Below are positions 60,614-64,000 of a DNA stretch of 64,000 nucleotides, one piece after another. Position 1 is the first letter of the stretch. Each line of letters begins with the position of its first letter. Source of the DNA: Chromohalobacter israelensis. GTDB taxonomy: Bacteria > Pseudomonadota > Gammaproteobacteria > Pseudomonadales > Halomonadaceae. The translations under genes were made by a program, and so were the position numbers. Under the pieces are notes generated by a model. It searched no databases and was not told the DNA's origin. It saw only the letters and a program-made list of their open reading frames with translations. Location of the stretch: contig JQNW01000003.1 of the NCBI GenBank assembly GCA_000761475.1, forward strand, positions 186,001-250,000, read 5' to 3'.

Positions 60614-62059
60614 TCAGGCCCAGAGCAGGCGCAGCAAGCCGACGGTGATCAGCGTGATCAAGACCGTGCCGATGAGGTTGAGCATCAGGCCGGCGCGAAT
60701 CATCGACTGTATCTTCATGTGCCCGGTGGCGAAGACGATGGCGTTGGGCGGCGTGGCGACGGGCATCATGAAGGCGCAACTGGCGGCGATGGCGGCAGGG
60801 GCCGTGATCAGGAGCGGGTCAATGTCCAGGGAAATCGCCAGTGCGCCGAGCAGGGGCAGAAAGGCCGCGGCCGTGGCGGTGTTCGAGGTCACCTCGGTCA
60901 AGAAGATGATGACCAGCACGATGATGCCGACCAGCATCAACAGCGGCAGTGCACTGAACACCGACAGCTGCTGGGCGATCCACTCGGCAAGCCCCGAACG
61001 CTTGATCATGCCGGCCAGAGCCAGGCCGCCACCGAACAGCAGCAGGACGCCCCAGGGCAGGTCCTTGGCGCTTTCCCAGTCGAGCAGGGCACCGCTTTCC
61101 TTGTCGCCGCTGGGAACGAGGAAAAGCGCCAGACCGGCGGCCAGGGCGATGGTGGTGTCCGACAGCCAGTCGAGCCCCGCCTGGTTCATCAGCGGACGCA
61201 GGATCCAGGCGGCGGCGGCCACCAGGAATATCAGGCCGACACGCCGCTCGGCGCGGCTCATGCCGCCGAGGGCGTCGAGCTCGCGACGAATCACCTGGTC
61301 GCCGTCCTCGCTTTGCTCGAGGTCGAAGCCTTTGCGGGTCAGCCACCACCAGGTCACGGCCATCATGGCGATGCTGATGGGCAGCCCGATGGTCATCCAT
61401 TGCGCGAAGCCGATGTCGATGCCTTCGCCGGCAAGGTAGCCGGCCAGCAAGGCGTTCGGTGGCGTCCCGATCAACGTGGCGACGCCGCCGATGCTGGCGG
61501 CGTAGGCGATGGCCAGCAACAGGGCCGTGGAGTAGCGCGCCACGTCGCGGGAGTCGTTACCGCCAAGCAGACTGACCACGGACATGCCAATGGGCAGCAT
61601 CATGATGCTGGTGGCGGTGTTCGAGACCCACATGCTGATGAAGCCGGTGGCGATCATGAAACCGGCGATCTGCTGGCGTGGCTTCTGCCCGACGATGCTG
61701 AGCACTTTCAGGGCAATGCGACGGTGGAGGTTCCAGCGTTGCATGGCAATGCCGAGAAGAAAGCCCCCGAGGAAGAGGTAGATGATAGGGTCGGCATAGG
61801 CCGGGGCCACGGTGTCCAGGTCGCTGATGCCCAGGGCGGGCGCCAGGACCATGGGCAGCAGCGAGGTGGCGGGGATCGGGATGGCTTCCGTGGCCCACCA
61901 GGTCGCCATCAGCAGCGAGAAACCGACGCATGCCCAGGCGGTTGTCGACATTTCCGCGGGGGCGGGCAGAAGCAGGCAGAGAATGACCCACAACGGCCCG
62001 AGCCACAGCCCGATCTTCGCGGCGCTGGGACGTTGCGAAACAGAGGCTGTATCGCTCAT
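60614..62059 (-). CDS. DASS-family sodium/dicarboxylate symporter (VcINDY-like)
   Basis: 481 residues with 11-12 helices and both SNT substrate/sodium motifs, SNTATSIMMLPIGMS and SNTATAAAFLPLLGA, plus LIGTPPNALLAGYL. It imports C4-dicarboxylates or citrate with sodium, fitting a halophile. Start MSDTASVSQ at 62059 follows GGAGTCGTTC. No adjacent regulator. Confidence 0.92.
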   Translation of the reverse strand: MSDTASVSQRPSAAKIGLWLGPLWVILCLLLPAPAEMSTTAWACVGFSLLMATWWATEAIPIPATSLLPMVLAPALGISDLDTVAPAYADPIIYLFLGGFLLGIAMQRWNLHRRIALKVLSIVGQKPRQQIAGFMIATGFISMWVSNTATSIMMLPIGMSVVSLLGGNDSRDVARYSTALLLAIAYAASIGGVATLIGTPPNALLAGYLAGEGIDIGFAQWMTIGLPISIAMMAVTWWWLTRKGFDLEQSEDGDQVIRRELDALGGMSRAERRVGLIFLVAAAAWILRPLMNQAGLDWLSDTTIALAAGLALFLVPSGDKESGALLDWESAKDLPWGVLLLFGGGLALAGMIKRSGLAEWIAQQLSVFSALPLLMLVGIIVLVIIFLTEVTSNTATAAAFLPLLGALAISLDIDPLLITAPAAIAASCAFMMPVATPPNAIVFATGHMKIQSMIRAGLMLNLIGTVLITLITVGLLRLLWA

Positions 62060-62288
62060 GAACGACTCCTGTATGAGGCTAATGATTGCATTGCTTACGT
62101 TGCCGCCAATGCTACTAAGGTATGAGTTGTGATTGGCTTATCCATTGGTCTAAGGATGGCGCGCAGGCGAAGGCTTGCCCGGCGCGGACAGGCTCGATAG
62201 TGTCCGCGCTCGTTGGCTTTTTCGGCGTCGCACTGGATGTGCTGTCCATGCATGACGTGCATCACGTATTCAACAATGAGGAGCGACC

Positions 62289-62750
62289 ATGTCCGCAGTG
62301 ATGGGCTGGAGCCTGGCAGGACTGGCGGTGCTGATCATCGCCGCCATGAGCGGTTATGCATGGCGCCTGTGGCGAGAGGTGAAGCGGCGCGATGAAGCGC
62401 GCCATGAAGAGGTCGAGCGGGCCAACCGGAATTGTCTGGAAAGCCTCGAGGCGATCGCCACGGCCATGCTGGGCGATCAGGTCGATCTGGTGGAAGGGGC
62501 ATTACGCTGCAAGGTACTGCTCGAAATCATCGATCCGTCGCTGCTGGAACGCGACGCCTTCTGGGTGTTCGTGGATATCCATCGCCTGACCGAGCACTTG
62601 CACACGCACTCGGCGCGCCAGGCGTTGTCTGCCAAGCAGCGTTTCGCCGAGGACCGGGAACGCATCGCCCTGCAGGAAGCGCGTCAGGGCGAGCTTCACG
62701 AGGCTGCGCGTCAGGTATTGGCCTTCAAACGTGAGTGGCCCCACGGCTAG
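62289..62750 (+). CDS. DUF2489-family protein
   Basis: 153 residues. One N-terminal membrane helix (about 7-28), a basic stretch, then a helical domain with ESLEAIATAMLGDQVDLVEGALRCKVLLEIIDP, the DUF2489 signature. Function unknown. It overlaps no other gene, but its stop is 22 nt before the M20 start, so co-transcription is likely. Confidence 0.85.
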   Translation: MSAVMGWSLAGLAVLIIAAMSGYAWRLWREVKRRDEARHEEVERANRNCLESLEAIATAMLGDQVDLVEGALRCKVLLEIIDPSLLERDAFWVFVDIHRLTEHLHTHSARQALSAKQRFAEDRERIALQEARQGELHEAARQVLAFKREWPHG

Positions 62751-62772
62751 GGGTATGCCGCAGGAGAACGCA

Positions 62773-63924
62773 ATGAACGAGGCATTTTTGTCGCTGACGC
62801 CGGCCCAGATCCGTCATCGGCTGCATGCCGCACCGGAGCTGTCGGGGCAGGAAACCGAAACCGCCCGCCGAGTGGCGGACTGGCTCGAGCAGGCGGGGGC
62901 GACACGCATCGTCACCGGTCTGGGTGGCCATGGCGTGGCCGGGGTGTTCGCGGGCACCTTGCCGGGGCCGCGCGTCATGTTCCGTGCCGAACTCGATGGC
63001 TTGCCCATCGACGAGACCGCGGAAATCGCCTGGAAATCGACCTGTGAGCACGTGGCGCACAGTTGCGGCCATGACGGGCACATGGCGGTATTGCTCGGAT
63101 TGGCGCAGCGCCTGGCGGAGCAGCCGCCGACGCATGGCGAAACGGTGCTGCTGTTTCAGCCTTCGGAGGAAACCGGGCGTGGCGCCCGCGAGGTGGTGGA
63201 ATCATCGCGTTTCGAGGAAATCGCTCCCGATCATGTATATGCACTGCACAATCTGCCCGGCAAGCCGTTGGGAGAGGTGTCGGTGAGAGAGGGCGCCATG
63301 ACCTGCGCCTCGCGAGGGCTGATCATCCGGCTCAACGGCTTGTGCGCGCATGCGGCACACCCGGAGCAGGGCCGCAACCCGGCGCTGGCGATGTGCCGGA
63401 TTCTGCAGGGCCTCAAGCGGCTGCCCCAGCAACTGCCCGACGATCAAGGGCTGGTCATGGTCACGCTGATCCACGCGCGATTGGGCGAGGTCGCCTTCGG
63501 TACGTCGCCGGGGCAGGCCGAGGTCATGGCCACGTTGCGCACCGAGGATGACGCCATGATGCGCGCGCTGGCGGAGGCCTCGGTGGCGCTTGCGCGAGCC
63601 GAAGCGGAGGAGGACGACCTGGGGATCGAGATCGACTGGTGCGATGTCTTTCAGGCCACGCGCAATCATCCCGCCGCCGTTGCCTCGATTCGCGAAGCCG
63701 CTCGATCGCTGGACATGCCCTTGACGGCGCTGCCCGAGGCCCACCGCTGGTCGGAAGACTTCGGCTGGCTGGCCGCGCAGGGGCAGGGTGCGCTGTTGAC
63801 CCTGGGCGCCGGCGAGCGGTGCCTGCCGCTGCACAACCCCGGCTACGACTTTCCGGATGCCCTGCTGGACACGGGAATCGCGTTGTTCGAGCGCCTGGTG
63901 AGGCTCCACCAGTCGGATGGCTGA
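62773..63924 (+). CDS. M20-family amidohydrolase (N-acyl amino acid / hippurate hydrolase type)
   Basis: 383 residues. M20 metal and active-site motifs: IRHRLHAAPELSGQE, FRAELDGLPI, HSCGHDGHMAVLLGLA (Cys-Gly-His-Asp-Gly-His) and QPSEETGRGAREVV, and the dimerisation domain (GLIIRLNGLCAHAAHPEQG). It hydrolyses amide bonds of N-acyl amino acids or similar. AGGAGAACGCA precedes ATG 62773. The ligands are intact. The remaining 76 nt of the window hold no recognised gene. Confidence 0.9.
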   Translation: MNEAFLSLTPAQIRHRLHAAPELSGQETETARRVADWLEQAGATRIVTGLGGHGVAGVFAGTLPGPRVMFRAELDGLPIDETAEIAWKSTCEHVAHSCGHDGHMAVLLGLAQRLAEQPPTHGETVLLFQPSEETGRGAREVVESSRFEEIAPDHVYALHNLPGKPLGEVSVREGAMTCASRGLIIRLNGLCAHAAHPEQGRNPALAMCRILQGLKRLPQQLPDDQGLVMVTLIHARLGEVAFGTSPGQAEVMATLRTEDDAMMRALAEASVALARAEAEEDDLGIEIDWCDVFQATRNHPAAVASIREAARSLDMPLTALPEAHRWSEDFGWLAAQGQGALLTLGAGERCLPLHNPGYDFPDALLDTGIALFERLVRLHQSDG

Positions 63925-64000
63925 AAGTTGTACAAGAGTGGTGCACCGAGTGTGCTAACAGTGTTTTTTTATTTGCATCAATGCGGATAATGCATAATGA

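Noticed and set aside
1-64000. CRISPR arrays, origin of replication, rRNA genes, riboswitches
   Set aside because: No regularly spaced repeats, DnaA-box cluster, rRNA sequence or recognisable riboswitch motif was seen.

Overview
The window looks like chromosomal DNA of a high-GC gammaproteobacterium. Acidic halophile-type proteins, abundant TRAP and TTT uptake systems and the yeiE-yeiH pair suggest Halomonadaceae (Chromohalobacter/Halomonas type); this placement is inference, since no rRNA or marker gene is present. There are about 60 genes, two insertion sequences, one tRNA, and no phage or CRISPR locus.

Left part (1-24.1 kb), organic and sugar-acid catabolism. A set resembling the non-phosphorylative L-fucose route (zinc dehydrogenase fragment, FAH-family hydrolase, SDR, FadR-type regulator, and further right a fuconate dehydratase-like enolase) shares a repeated operator-like 11-mer. 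Inside it lie a two-subunit CHR transporter plus gamma-glutamyltransferase operon with its own GntR regulator, and a TRAP transporter with a GlcD-type flavoprotein. A second module holds a UxaA-family dehydratase, an unusual double-wHTH GntR regulator, a tctCBA transporter and two dehydrogenases; its two presumed promoters carry an almost identical 17-mer 72-73 nt before the start codons. An iron alcohol dehydrogenase, a divergent LysR regulator and an SDR close this part.

Middle (24.2-47.9 kb), cell surface. UDP-glucuronate epimerase and UDP-glucose dehydrogenase are followed by an IS1182-family element sitting between the two arms of a terminator, then yeiH/yeiE, a glycosyltransferase, an LPS-type kinase and a GDP-mannose pyrophosphorylase. 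From about 34.26 to 43.3 kb base composition becomes visibly AT-rich. This island carries lipid A and envelope remodelling genes: dgkA, two PAP2 phosphatases, eptA, and an ArnC-like GT2, LAB_N, ArnT-like GT39 cassette whose last gene is interrupted by an IS3-family element with a 3-bp target duplication. A QseBC/PmrAB-type two-component system lies just to the right. Six PmrA-box-like sites (CTTAAK-N5-CTTAAK type) lie 44-53 nt before dgkA, both PAP2 genes (one shared with eptA), the GT2 operon, the response regulator itself and a neighbouring SDR-like gene. This predicted regulon is the most interesting signal in the window.

Right part (48-64 kb). A purine catabolic operon (xdhABC, guanine deaminase, NCS2 permease, HpxO-type urate hydroxylase) faces a RutR-like TetR regulator across a perfect TGACCA-N2-TGGTCA operator. 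Then come small hypothetical genes, tRNA-Pro(GGG), lrgAB, a DASS-family carboxylate transporter, a DUF2489 protein and an M20 amidohydrolase. No gene-free stretch exceeds 300 bases.
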